A stretch of 12,117 nt of DNA from Vibrio tasmaniensis 1F-187 (GTDB lineage Bacteria > Pseudomonadota > Gammaproteobacteria > Enterobacterales > Vibrionaceae). The stretch's first letter is position 1. Each line of letters opens with the position of its first letter. The stretch is from contig NZ_AJZM02000023.1 in NCBI RefSeq assembly GCF_000272405.2, forward strand, positions 1-12,117. Direction: 5' to 3'. The notes under the pieces were generated by a model that saw only the letters and a list, made by a program, of their open reading frames with translations, ran no database searches and was not told where the DNA came from. Shown here piece by piece: positions 1 to 8,575 of the stretch. Made by a program: the position numbers and the translations under genes.

Positions 1-3000
1 CGATTTCAATGCCTCACCATGGTAGACGGCAACATCATCACCTAAATGATTCGATTTCCAGTCGAGCACATAGTATTTACCTTGGTGCTCGAACACCAAA
101 TCGATGAAGCCTTTCAGCATGCCTTGCACGGTTTGGAAACCTAAATCGCCCGCTTTAGCCGATAACGGATCATGATATTGAATGGTTTGATTCAGCTCAG
201 ATGCGGCCAACACTTCGATCGGCAACAAGAACTCCATTTCGACTAATCGTTGAGTTGAGCCTTTCTCGCTCAGCTTTAAGTTCTTTCCATCTAAAGCGGT
301 GTTTAGCACCGTATCAACAAGCTGTTGAAGCACAGGTAGCCACTCTAATTCGTATTGCTCTGACTCTAATAAGTGAGTAATTACTTGCGTGTTATGTTTG
401 CTGGCTGCTGGCTCAGTAAATTCAACATCCTCAAACAAGGTATGCAAGAAAGTTCCAGGGCGAGCGCCACGAGGGAACGTGAATATAGAACGTTCAGGTT
501 CAATCAACTCCGACTCGTCTTGTTCATCAGCCGAGTCAATATCGAAGCCAGACACCTCAATCGTGGCATCATGACTAGCTCCGTGACTGCCTTGTTTTAC
601 AAGTCCCGAGTAACTGGTTATTCGCCAAGCTCGGTCAATTGAAGCCTTCAGTTCACTGGCCTGTAAGTCTTCACTCACTTGCTCTGTTTGCACAAAAACT
701 TGTTCGTGAGCGGTAGGCGTTTCAGACAGCAATACGCTTGAATTCTTCCCCTCAATCGCTGACAGAGCTTGATGTAACTCAGCGATGCCTTGCTCTTGTC
801 CGTTTTGAACCAAGTAGCCCATAGCACTCAAATGTACACCGGTCGGCTCTTTGGTTGAACGCCCTTTACGTAGCGGTGCCATTCCAATAAAACATCCATA
901 GACAGCACGAGTAAGCGCCACGTAAATCAAACGTAAGTCTTCCGCCAGTCGCTCTTTATCGGCTTGTGCCAAAGCACTATCACTGCCCGTAATATCAAGC
1001 ACTGTGGTATCTGAGTCGTGATCGTAGAACTTACCTTCACTCGCTTCACGATAACTCGCCACGAACGGCAGGAATACTAGGTCATATTCCAAACCTTTCG
1101 ATTTGTGAATGGTAACGATTTGAACCAAGTTTCTCTCTGACTCAAGACGCTGAATGTCGTCTTCACTGCCGCCTAAACCATTTTGAGCATCTGAGATCGC
1201 TTCTGCTAACCAACGCAGCAAGCCATAGTCGCTGTCGAGTTCTTGCCTAGCTTGTTGCAGCAATTCGCCAATGTGCATTAAATCAGTGAGTGAGCGCTCA
1301 CCATTTTCTTCTTCCAGTAAGCGTTCCGCGAGATGTCGTTTGCTGATCACGCTGCGTAACATTGGCAACACGCCACGCTGTAGCCACAACTTACGATATT
1401 CTCGAAATTCGTTAACGACGTTTTCCCAAACCACTTCATCGTTGTTGAGTTCATCCAATGATGCGGCATCCAAAGAAAACAATTCCGACGCTAAACTCGC
1501 GCGCAATGCACGATCGTTTTCAGGTGTCAACACCGCTTGCAATAGGCGTTGAATATCTTGCGCGACCAAGCTGGTAAATACACTGTCTCGGTTAGACAAA
1601 TACACACTAGCGATGCCTTGTTCCGACAACGCATTCTTAATCAGGCGACCTTCACTACCGGTTCGAACCAAGACAGCAATATCACCTGCATTCACGGCAT
1701 GTTGCTTTTTACCGTTATCAAAATAAGCTTGCTCGTTTTGAGAAGCGGTCAGAATGGTTTGAATTTGACTCGCCGTCGCCTCAGCCATTGCTTTGTGATA
1801 TTCGCCTTTTGGTAAGGGCTTGTCTTCAGTCTCTTGCAGCCAAAAAGTGAGCGCGTGTTGAGTTTGACCATCCATCACCCATTGGCGTTTGTCAGCCGAT
1901 GGGCTCGCTGCTACGGGCAAAAATGGAATGTCTTGGTCGTAGATAAACGGGCTATCCGAATTCATAAACACTTGGTTTACCGCGCTGACCATATCAGCAC
2001 TCGAACGCCAGTTAGTGCCTAACGTATAGTGAGCACTAACTTGGTTTCTTGCCTTAATGTAGGTAAAGATATCCGCACCACGGAAGCCATAGATAGCCTG
2101 CTTCGGGTCGCCGATCATAAACAGACCGCATTGCGGGTTATCGAGATAGATTCGGCTAAAAATACTGTATTGCAGCGGATCGGTATCTTGGAATTCATCG
2201 ATCATCGCCACTGGGTATAAGGTGCGGATTCTCTCCACTAGCAATGATTGCTCATCCACATCAATTGACGCAGATAACTGAGTCAACAAATCATCAAACG
2301 ATAACCACTGCTTCTGCTGCTTAGCCTTAGCTAACATAGTTCGACAATGGGTAATGGCATGCGCCAGCAATGGAGCTTTTAGATCTGCTGGATAATTTAA
2401 GAAGTCCTCAATCGCTTCGAAAACGGCGTGCTGAGGTGCAGTGCCTTTTGGTGTTTTCTCGATTAATGTTGCTTGTGAGAACTTCTCTAATTTATCTGGG
2501 AACTGGTAATCATGAGTGTCGCTCTGTGCCCATGCTGTGACGGCTTCTAACCAAGTCGGTAAAGACTTCTTGGTGTAGCTACGCTTGTTCACATCTGAAC
2601 CTGAAATCAAAGCCAGAAAGTCCGCTTCAGATTCACACCACAACGCCTTAAGTTGCTTCACTTTATCTAGGTTTTGATTGTGCAGAGTTTGCAGGTCGCC
2701 CGACATTGCTTCGACGGTTAGCTTTAGTGGAGGACCCGTCAGGTAACGATTTACGTCAGCCAATAGAGAAGCGGGAGAACCCCAGATATTACGAACCTCA
2801 CCTGCTAATTGAATTGGCAATGGGTAGAACTGTTTACGCCAATAGTCAGCTACCACTTGCGCTTTCAGGTGACTTTCATCGGTCACAAATTCATTATCAA
2901 AACGGCTTCCAGACTCAAAGGCATTTTGAGTCAGCATACGCTGACAGAAGCCGTGAATGGTGTATACCGCCGCCTCATCCATTTGTCTTTCGGCATTGAG

Positions 3001-3390
3001 TAAGGTTTTCGCAGCACCAGCATGATCATCAATGGCTTGTAACAAAGGCGCAATCACTGGGTCGTCACTTTGCCCACGTGCAAACGCGATACGTGCATCA
3101 TGGATTCGAGCACGGATACGATCTCGTAGCTCTGCCGTTGCCGCTTCAGTAAAGGTCACAACCAATATTTGGTCTACGGTTAGCGGCTCATGGTGTCGAG
3201 TGGCTTCAGTCAGATCACCTTGTGGAGCGGCCGTGCCGTGCCCGAGCAGTAGGCGCAAGTACAAGCCAGCGATGGTAAATGTTTTACCCGTACCCGCTGA
3301 TGCTTCAATTAAACGCGCGCCATGAAGTGGAAACGTCATGGTATCGAGTGTCTGTGGAGCGATTACCTGAACACTGCTTGTGGTCGTCAT
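1..3390 (-). CDS. recB: RecBCD enzyme subunit RecB (exonuclease V beta), C-terminus cut off by window
   Basis: RecB is the 3'-5' helicase and nuclease subunit of the RecBCD complex, which unwinds and degrades DNA from double-strand ends and loads RecA after Chi. The reverse strand is open from an ATG at 3390 to the window edge, 1130 codons; E. coli RecB has about 1180, so roughly the last 70-100 residues are missing. Visible motifs: Walker A SAGTGKT at residues 31-37, DEFQDTDP (helicase motif II) from 398, HKSKGLEY from 762, RLIYVALTR at 820-828. The C-terminal nuclease domain shows PGTFLHTLFED with His983, FIDLVF with Asp1097, and LDWKSN with Asp1110 and Lys1112, matching E. coli His956, Asp1067, Asp1080 and Lys1082, so the nuclease centre looks intact. 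The start is supported by AAAGG nine bases upstream. It follows recC on the same strand; recD should lie beyond the edge. No frameshift was seen. Confidence 0.97.
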   Translation of the reverse strand, partial: MTTTSSVQVIAPQTLDTMTFPLHGARLIEASAGTGKTFTIAGLYLRLLLGHGTAAPQGDLTEATRHHEPLTVDQILVVTFTEAATAELRDRIRARIHDARIAFARGQSDDPVIAPLLQAIDDHAGAAKTLLNAERQMDEAAVYTIHGFCQRMLTQNAFESGSRFDNEFVTDESHLKAQVVADYWRKQFYPLPIQLAGEVRNIWGSPASLLADVNRYLTGPPLKLTVEAMSGDLQTLHNQNLDKVKQLKALWCESEADFLALISGSDVNKRSYTKKSLPTWLEAVTAWAQSDTHDYQFPDKLEKFSQATLIEKTPKGTAPQHAVFEAIEDFLNYPADLKAPLLAHAITHCRTMLAKAKQQKQWLSFDDLLTQLSASIDVDEQSLLVERIRTLYPVAMIDEFQDTDPLQYSIFSRIYLDNPQCGLFMIGDPKQAIYGFRGADIFTYIKARNQVSAHYTLGTNWRSSADMVSAVNQVFMNSDSPFIYDQDIPFLPVAASPSADKRQWVMDGQTQHALTFWLQETEDKPLPKGEYHKAMAEATASQIQTILTASQNEQAYFDNGKKQHAVNAGDIAVLVRTGSEGRLIKNALSEQGIASVYLSNRDSVFTSLVAQDIQRLLQAVLTPENDRALRASLASELFSLDAASLDELNNDEVVWENVVNEFREYRKLWLQRGVLPMLRSVISKRHLAERLLEEENGERSLTDLMHIGELLQQARQELDSDYGLLRWLAEAISDAQNGLGGSEDDIQRLESERNLVQIVTIHKSKGLEYDLVFLPFVASYREASEGKFYDHDSDTTVLDITGSDSALAQADKERLAEDLRLIYVALTRAVYGCFIGMAPLRKGRSTKEPTGVHLSAMGYLVQNGQEQGIAELHQALSAIEGKNSSVLLSETPTAHEQVFVQTEQVSEDLQASELKASIDRAWRITSYSGLVKQGSHGASHDATIEVSGFDIDSADEQDESELIEPERSIFTFPRGARPGTFLHTLFEDVEFTEPAASKHNTQVITHLLESEQYELEWLPVLQQLVDTVLNTALDGKNLKLSEKGSTQRLVEMEFLLPIEVLAASELNQTIQYHDPLSAKAGDLGFQTVQGMLKGFIDLVFEHQGKYYVLDWKSNHLGDDVAVYHGEALKS

Positions 3391-3655
3391 GCCTTACTGC
3401 CTTTTGATAGATGAGTCTGTTAAAAATGTGACTATTGCTATAAATGTGACCTAGCGTGGAAAACGTCATTCAATTTACGTCCTACGCTGATTTGTTAATA
3501 GTTAGTGCGATCTCTCTCACGGATCAATTCAGATCGCCTCGCTACTATGCGCCCACGAGTTCAGGAGCGTGTACGAGTTTTGTACTTTCCGGCGTTACTT
3601 TGAACCACAGAATAATGGTCCCTCTGACCTGTGGCCGTACAGCGAACGCCCTACA
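3391..3655. other. Gene-free, hairpin-dense spacer upstream of recB
   Basis: I see no plausible gene here, and all frames are interrupted. The block is rich in inverted repeats: GGCGTT (3591-3596) with AACGCC (3645-3650), enclosing CCACAG (3605-3610) with CTGTGG (3629-3634); GCGATCT (3507-3513) with AGATCGC (3531-3537); AGCGT (3453-3457) with ACGCT (3484-3488). None is followed by a T-run on either strand, so they do not look like intrinsic terminators. Nearest recB, the 9-mer AAATGTGAC occurs twice in direct orientation (3424-3432 and 3442-3450, 18 bp apart). It resembles a CRP half-site but has no matching second half. The block could be a small repeat or MITE-like relic, a structured RNA, or the recB leader. 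I cannot identify it. Confidence 0.5.
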
Positions 3656-3811
3656 CTAATAATGATTTACTGGCGGCCACTTTATTCCTGTACCTTGCTT
3701 CTCTTCACCTTGATTCCCTTCACCTTGAAAGCACGCATCCCAAATGCTTACCAGCAACTCTCTTTCGTTTTTCATTAATTCAGCACACTCGTTATCGATC
3801 TTGTCGATCAC
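3656..3811 (-). CDS. Possible small protein encoded between recC and recB (51 aa)
   Basis: This is a short reverse-strand ORF, not recognised. The favoured start is GTG at 3811, because AGGAG inside the last codons of recC lies nine bases upstream; a GTG at 3817 directly after the recC TAA is in the same frame but too close to that AGGAG. It would be translationally coupled to recC. The product begins MIDKIDNECAELMKNE, has a short predicted-helix-like charged N-terminal half, and then a glycine/glutamate/glutamine-rich stretch QGEGNQGEEKQGTG encoded by three 15-bp tandem repeats, ending WPPVNHY. No signal peptide or membrane segment is seen. It could equally be a chance ORF: only position and ribosome binding site support it. 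If real, a role linked to RecBCD is a guess from location alone. Confidence 0.35.
   Translation of the reverse strand: MIDKIDNECAELMKNERELLVSIWDACFQGEGNQGEEKQGTGIKWPPVNHY
3683..3727. repeat. Three 15-bp imperfect tandem repeats
   Basis: On the reverse strand three consecutive 15-bp units each start with CAAGGT (units at 3713-3727, 3698-3712 and 3683-3697). The first two share CAAGGTGAAG and the third is more diverged. They are in frame with the small ORF and give QGEGN, QGEEK and QGTGI. The unit length is a multiple of three, so copy-number change would keep the frame. Confidence 0.8.
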
Positions 3812-3817
3812 AAGCAC

Positions 3818-6800
3818 TTACTCCTGCTCTTCCAGATCGGCAGCAGCCAACCTTGCCGCCTGTAGCACAAGCGTTGAATACATACGCGACTCAACAGCCA
3901 GATCATCGTCCCACTTAGACCAGATTCGTGAGATGTAGGTATCTCTACCCTCGCCCGTGAAGGCGAAGCTGTCATTAAAGGTATCGGCCATTTTCTTGAG
4001 TGACTTTTCTTCATCATCGACCCACTTACCACGGCTAAAGCCCACTTCAACACCAGCTAATGCCGTTTTCGGGAAGTATGGCAATGGTGCAGTCATACCT
4101 TGATAAAACAGTCGTACTAACTCAGCTAATATACTCTTCGCTTGCTGCGCATCGCCGATAGGTTGTAGCGTTTGGTGAACCACGCCCTCTTTTCTGTCAT
4201 AGCCAATAATATGGGTCGTTTTTCCGTATCCCATAACAGCGCAGGATAGATGATCAATCCACGCAGCCAAGTAATCTTGAGAGCGTATTTTGCCACTACG
4301 GAAACGCACTAGACCTGATTGATAGTTTTGAGTTAACCACCCCATCAAGCGAACAGGCTTACCTTCGCCCAACACATCAAATTCGATATTTACTTCGAGA
4401 TCTTGCTGCGGCGAACCGCTCACAAATCTAATCTCTTTGGCTAAGTCTTCCGCTTGAACACGATTGGTTTCAAATTCGATGTCACCGAAGGCGCCAACAG
4501 GTAATCGACCTTGTGCTTTTTGCTCAGAGACAAACTGTCGCACCGCTTCATCTGCACCTTCAGGATGGTCCAACAACACTTGCAGCAGAGCATCTTTAAG
4601 CTGGAAGCTCTCTAGTCCATTGAGTACGAATGGCTCATCGTCTTCCATTACAGGAAGTGGCGGCTCAAATACCACTTTTAGGCGGCGATTAAAGAAGTAC
4701 TGTACTGGCAAACGCCAAAAACGCTGTAACTCAACCAAGTCGAGTTCTAACGGGTACGTCGCACCCAGCAAATAATCATCCAATGCACGATTGAATTCAC
4801 CACTGCGTTCGCCAGAACGATTTGCCGCAGGTAGCCACTCTTTGGCGTAGCTCAATACATGGCTTGCGTCACCTTGAGTAAACGCAGCAGGGCTGAACGG
4901 TGTCATGGTGTGTTCAAAGCTGATCGCTTGAGTCAGGTTGACCCCAGAATCATCGCTTGGTAATGCTTGATCTTCACTTAAGCAATAGTTCTGTTGGCAG
5001 TACTCTATCAATTCAGAAACCAACACCGACGGCACTCGCTCGGTATTATCTTGAATCGAACGGCCAACATAGCTGATGTATAAACACTCTTGTGCTGACA
5101 GCATTGCTTCTAGGAATAGGTAGCGATCATCATCACGACGAGAACGATCACCCGGTCGTGTGCGTCCGTTCATCAAATCAAAACCTTCTGGCGGCATTGA
5201 GCGAGGGTAAACCCCATCATTCATGCCTAACAAACAGACGGTTTTGAACGGAATAGAACGCATCGGCATCAAGGTACAAAAGTTAACTTGACCCGCTAAG
5301 AAACGCTGGCTAATACGCGCGCCAGATAACTTATTATTGAGGTACTGGTAGATAATGCTTGGCGACAGTTCTTGTTCGTACAGGGCATCATCAAGCTGTT
5401 CATTCAGTTGTGAAAGTGCATCACGAATCGACTTAAGTACCACCTCGCCTTCCAGTTCAACCGCAAAGAAGTCATCAATCATTTGCAGCAAGGTTTCACG
5501 CCACATATCGATAGATTGGGTTTCAGTTAAGCGTTGACGGTAATGGGCGATACGATCGATAAAGTGCGCTAACTTACCCGCAAGTTCGGCGTTAATGCCC
5601 TGAACTTCGTTATAAGCGGCAATTGGAGAGTGTTCGGTTTCAAACAAACCCGCAGAGTCCGACATCGCATATCCTAATAACATGCGCTGAATGCCAAATA
5701 GCCAGGTATTTTGCTCGGTCGCAGGTAGATCAAATTCTGTCGCCGTTGAAGCATCAACACCCCAACGGATACCTGCTTCTTCAACCCATTGCTTGGCTTG
5801 CTCGAATTGAAACTCGTCAATACCAAAACGTGACATCATTGCAGGAATTTCTAACAGCTCTAGCAACTCAGAGGCTAAACAACGCGTGTTCGGTAGCGCG
5901 ACTAACTGCATGAAAGCGGTCAGAATTGGGCTTTCTTGGTCTGCGGTTCTATCAGAAATCGAGTAAGGGATATAACGCTCACCCGGGGCATTACCAAATA
6001 CTGCCTGAATCGCTGGGCTATAAGCATTAATATCAGACACCATCACGATGATATCGCGCGGTTTCAAGGTAGGGTCGGCATCAAACATTGCCAACAGCTG
6101 ATCATGAAGGACTTCAACCTCACGCATTGGGCTATGACAAGCGTGCACCGTCAACGAGCGATCGCCAAGCTCAACCACCTGTTTATGGTTACTGGAGTCT
6201 AAAATTTCATCATTGCGATGCTCTTCCAATTCAAGGATATCTCTTTGAATTTGATGCAATAAGCCATCTCGCTCTACATCAATAAAAAATTGATACTCCT
6301 CAGTATCTCCCTCAGAGAGCAAAAGTAAGTTATCTCGTCCTAATTTTCCCATCGAAGCCAATAAGTTATTTCCAATGGCATTATCAATATGCAGTTCATC
6401 ATGCACTTCATACTTCCCCCCTTCCATTAAGGAAGACGAGCCAACTGATGAAACCATGTTGTTAGACAAGGCGAGCTTTTTACGCTGCTTAGCATCGAAT
6501 CTTGCTAAATCTTTGAGGCTTTTGATATCACCCCAATAAGGCTTACTTGGATTGGTAAACATCAAGTGCACATCAATCTGCTCACCTAGAGCTTTCAACG
6601 CATCCATATAACGAGGAGGCAGCGAAGAAATACCAAACACAAATAAGCGCTTAGGCAGATGCTGCAGTTGGCCTTGTTGATTGGCTAGCGCTTCAATGAA
6701 GTCGTGATACAAGTTGCCACGGTGGTATTTAGATTGGCCTTGGGACAGAGTTTGATCATAGAGCTCTTGCCACAAAATCGGTTGCCAAGGGTGCTCTTGC

Positions 6801-7291
6801 TGCCCTTCCTCATCGATAAGTTCTGCAACGGACTCTCCCGCTTCCCACATCGCCATCCATTCAGGTCGATACACTAAGTAGCCATCGAAGATATCAGCAA
6901 TTTTCTCTGCCAATTGGTACAACTTCGAATCATCTTCGTCGTTTTCAAGATAGCGCTGTAAAGGAAGAAAATCAGGGTGGTCAAGCTTAGCGGGTAGCAA
7001 ACTCATCAACTTCCACGTCATCGCTTCTTTGTTAAAAGCACTGCGTTTAGGTACATCAGGAAGCACTTGGGTAAACATATCCCAAATGAAGGTTGCTGGA
7101 AGTGGGAAATCGATATTTGCTGCTACGCCAAACTCTTTGGCGAGTTCCATCTTAAGCCATTGAGACATGCCTGGGCTCTGAACCAAGATCTGCTCTTTTT
7201 CGAAAGGATTGGCCAAAGGGTCACTTTTAATTAAGTGAACGAGAAGGATTTTTAAAGTATCGACTTTATTGGAATGGTAAACAGTAAACAA
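3818..7291 (-). CDS. recC: RecBCD enzyme subunit RecC (exonuclease V gamma), TTG start
   Basis: RecC is the scaffold and Chi-recognition subunit of RecBCD; it holds RecB and RecD and splits the DNA strands. The 1157-residue product aligns by eye with E. coli RecC (about 1122 residues) from end to end: VYHSN at residues 4-8, AANIDFPLPATFIWDMF near 57-73, ILVQSPGMSQWL near the N-terminus, CHSPMREVEVLHDQLLAM and PRDIIVMVSDI in the first half, and GMNDGVYPR at 689-697 followed by GDRSRRDDDRYLFLEA. The start codon is TTG (7289-7291): a stop lies five codons upstream, no ATG or GTG comes between, and the TTG aligns exactly with Met1 of E. coli RecC. GTGAG at 7297-7301 can serve as ribosome binding site six bases upstream. 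The ptrA gene found between recC and recB in E. coli is absent. The order recC then recB suggests an operon with recB, though 427 bp separate them. Confidence 0.97.
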   Translation of the reverse strand: MFTVYHSNKVDTLKILLVHLIKSDPLANPFEKEQILVQSPGMSQWLKMELAKEFGVAANIDFPLPATFIWDMFTQVLPDVPKRSAFNKEAMTWKLMSLLPAKLDHPDFLPLQRYLENDEDDSKLYQLAEKIADIFDGYLVYRPEWMAMWEAGESVAELIDEEGQQEHPWQPILWQELYDQTLSQGQSKYHRGNLYHDFIEALANQQGQLQHLPKRLFVFGISSLPPRYMDALKALGEQIDVHLMFTNPSKPYWGDIKSLKDLARFDAKQRKKLALSNNMVSSVGSSSLMEGGKYEVHDELHIDNAIGNNLLASMGKLGRDNLLLLSEGDTEEYQFFIDVERDGLLHQIQRDILELEEHRNDEILDSSNHKQVVELGDRSLTVHACHSPMREVEVLHDQLLAMFDADPTLKPRDIIVMVSDINAYSPAIQAVFGNAPGERYIPYSISDRTADQESPILTAFMQLVALPNTRCLASELLELLEIPAMMSRFGIDEFQFEQAKQWVEEAGIRWGVDASTATEFDLPATEQNTWLFGIQRMLLGYAMSDSAGLFETEHSPIAAYNEVQGINAELAGKLAHFIDRIAHYRQRLTETQSIDMWRETLLQMIDDFFAVELEGEVVLKSIRDALSQLNEQLDDALYEQELSPSIIYQYLNNKLSGARISQRFLAGQVNFCTLMPMRSIPFKTVCLLGMNDGVYPRSMPPEGFDLMNGRTRPGDRSRRDDDRYLFLEAMLSAQECLYISYVGRSIQDNTERVPSVLVSELIEYCQQNYCLSEDQALPSDDSGVNLTQAISFEHTMTPFSPAAFTQGDASHVLSYAKEWLPAANRSGERSGEFNRALDDYLLGATYPLELDLVELQRFWRLPVQYFFNRRLKVVFEPPLPVMEDDEPFVLNGLESFQLKDALLQVLLDHPEGADEAVRQFVSEQKAQGRLPVGAFGDIEFETNRVQAEDLAKEIRFVSGSPQQDLEVNIEFDVLGEGKPVRLMGWLTQNYQSGLVRFRSGKIRSQDYLAAWIDHLSCAVMGYGKTTHIIGYDRKEGVVHQTLQPIGDAQQAKSILAELVRLFYQGMTAPLPYFPKTALAGVEVGFSRGKWVDDEEKSLKKMADTFNDSFAFTGEGRDTYISRIWSKWDDDLAVESRMYSTLVLQAARLAAADLEEQE

Positions 7292-7302
7292 AGTGCACTC
7301 AC

Positions 7303-7335
7303 GCTAATCTTGCCACAATATAAAGCCAGATTAGC
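7303..7335. promoter_or_regulatory. Inverted repeat in the recC leader
   Basis: GCTAATCT (7303-7310) and AGATTAGC (7328-7335) are a perfect 8-bp inverted repeat around a 17-base AT-rich centre. On the recC transcript the hairpin would end right before the GTGAG ribosome binding site and the TTG start. The centre also reads TATATT on the reverse strand, a possible -10, but I find no good -35, so this could be an operator, an RNA hairpin, or chance. No T-run follows, so it is not a convincing terminator for the upstream transporter gene. Confidence 0.4.
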
Positions 7336-7418
7336 ATAAGTACCGAGTTTGGATTAGGAATATAAGCTTATGAAATACTGAAAACTTAAGGTCCGTTTAT
7401 CTTTTGAACTATTGCTTC

Positions 7419-8414
7419 TTACAATCTACTGCCTACCGCACTTAGAACACGGTGAGGTTTGTAATTCATGTAATAACGAACCGCCACATAACCCACTACA
7501 AACGTTGCCACAATCAATTCTAGATACGCTAGGTTGAACACTTGATCTACATAGTGAGTTTCCACACCAACAGTTTGCATCCAAGCCGCCAATTTGAATA
7601 ACGCCGTTGCACCAATCACGATTGGGAATGTAAACGCCGCATAGCCCGGGCTGAATGGCAGACGAAGTAGTTTGAAAAACGCGATGTAGATAATAAACGT
7701 CATCAACACTGCAATACCAAAGAGTAACCCAATGATCACTGGCGAAGGATTTGCCGTCACCGTTAGGTAGCCAGCTAAAGATAGACTTGCTGGTGCCGCC
7801 ATAATCGCAATGGTTGGTTTTGCTGCGTCAGGCACTTCATGAGAGAAGATCAAACGGTAAATCATGAGAGGTAGCATTACCGCATAAACCAATAAGCCAA
7901 AGACTAAAGTCGCGTGAGCAACGGGTTCTAAGATCGGGTTACCTGAAAAAGAAACGTCTGCCACGATAATACCGATTGGTGGCACAAACCAACTTGGCAC
8001 CATGTGGTGAATCTCAAAGTTTTTAGCTCTGTGGTATAAGAAGCTCACCAAGAACACGACATGTAACGCTACCGAAGCGAGCCACACAGCTTCTTGTAAG
8101 AATTGAGAGATCGGAGCCAACGAAGCAGACACCACCATACAACCCATTGCGAATGTGGGTACAACACTGCCGACAACAGGGTGAGCAAGGTCTTCACGTA
8201 ATAAGTGGCCGTGAATCAAAAATTTCACAGCTAAAACAAGAAGCAATACCGCCGCAATACCAGCACTGACCCACTGCACCAAACCCGGTGTGTGCAAAAT
8301 ACCTTGTGCGACTAAAACACCATCCCAACACCAGCCTAAACTTGCAATTGCGAGTGCTAACCCTGCCATGGGAGTTGGAGCTCCTGTTAATCTATATTTA
8401 ATACGTTGAATCAT
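7419..8414 (-). CDS. TDT-family transporter, TehA/SLAC1-like anion channel or C4-dicarboxylate/tellurite-resistance type
   Basis: An integral inner-membrane protein of 331 residues with about ten hydrophobic segments (clear ones near 14-30, 44-67, 80-100, 108-128, 140-155, 165-190, 203-220, 226-250, 258-280, 295-315). The length, ten-helix pattern and motifs such as GAPTPMAGLALA near the N-terminus, PSWFVPPIGI (140-149) and SPGYAAFTFP (255-264) fit the tellurite-resistance/dicarboxylate transporter family, whose structural model is the TehA anion channel. Phe261 or Phe263 may correspond to the pore-gating phenylalanine of TehA, but this is inference. The substrate cannot be told from sequence. 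The start at 8414 has AGAGAGG five bases upstream. It is transcribed away from the LysR-type gene across 161 bp, the classic arrangement for a regulator and its target. The 127-bp gap to recC makes read-through into recC possible but not shown. Confidence 0.88.
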   Translation of the reverse strand: MIQRIKYRLTGAPTPMAGLALAIASLGWCWDGVLVAQGILHTPGLVQWVSAGIAAVLLLVLAVKFLIHGHLLREDLAHPVVGSVVPTFAMGCMVVSASLAPISQFLQEAVWLASVALHVVFLVSFLYHRAKNFEIHHMVPSWFVPPIGIIVADVSFSGNPILEPVAHATLVFGLLVYAVMLPLMIYRLIFSHEVPDAAKPTIAIMAAPASLSLAGYLTVTANPSPVIIGLLFGIAVLMTFIIYIAFFKLLRLPFSPGYAAFTFPIVIGATALFKLAAWMQTVGVETHYVDQVFNLAYLELIVATFVVGYVAVRYYMNYKPHRVLSAVGSRL

Positions 8415-8435
8415 GTCAGCCTCTCTTAAACTTAA

Positions 8436-8452
8436 TTCACTAAACTTGTGAA
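8436..8452. promoter_or_regulatory. 17-bp palindrome near the transporter start (possible operator)
   Basis: TTCAC-N7-GTGAA is a perfect 5+5 inverted repeat, 21 bp from the transporter ATG. It lies in the shared divergent region and could be a binding site of the neighbouring LysR-type protein or of another dimeric regulator. A candidate -10 for the transporter (TATTAT on the reverse strand, 8473-8478) lies just upstream, which would place the palindrome downstream of the start point as a repressor-type site. The -35 is weak. Confidence 0.4.
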
Positions 8453-8521
8453 CTCATCAGCTTGTTGAAGCCATAATACGCTTGCGCTTCGTTAAACAAT
8501 ATCCAATTATATATAACAAAT

Positions 8522-8538
8522 GTTCATTAATACTGAAC
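8522..8538. promoter_or_regulatory. 17-bp palindrome with T-N11-A pattern (possible LysR operator)
   Basis: GTTCA-N7-TGAAC is a perfect inverted repeat whose core TCATTAATACTGA fits the T-N11-A rule of LysR-type binding sites. It lies 37 bp before the LysR ATG, where autoregulation commonly occurs. It shares TTCA...TGAA with the palindrome at 8436-8452 but with a two-base shorter spacing, so the two may not be the same site type. Confidence 0.45.
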
Positions 8539-8575
8539 GATACCTTTCCTCCAGCAGCGTAAAACTAGGAACCTG

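Noticed and set aside
3452..3658. MITE or integron attC site between recC and recB
   Set aside because: The outer ends are only weakly inverted-repeat-like (TAG, GT), no target duplication is seen, and the GTTRRRY/RYYYAAC attC ends are missing.
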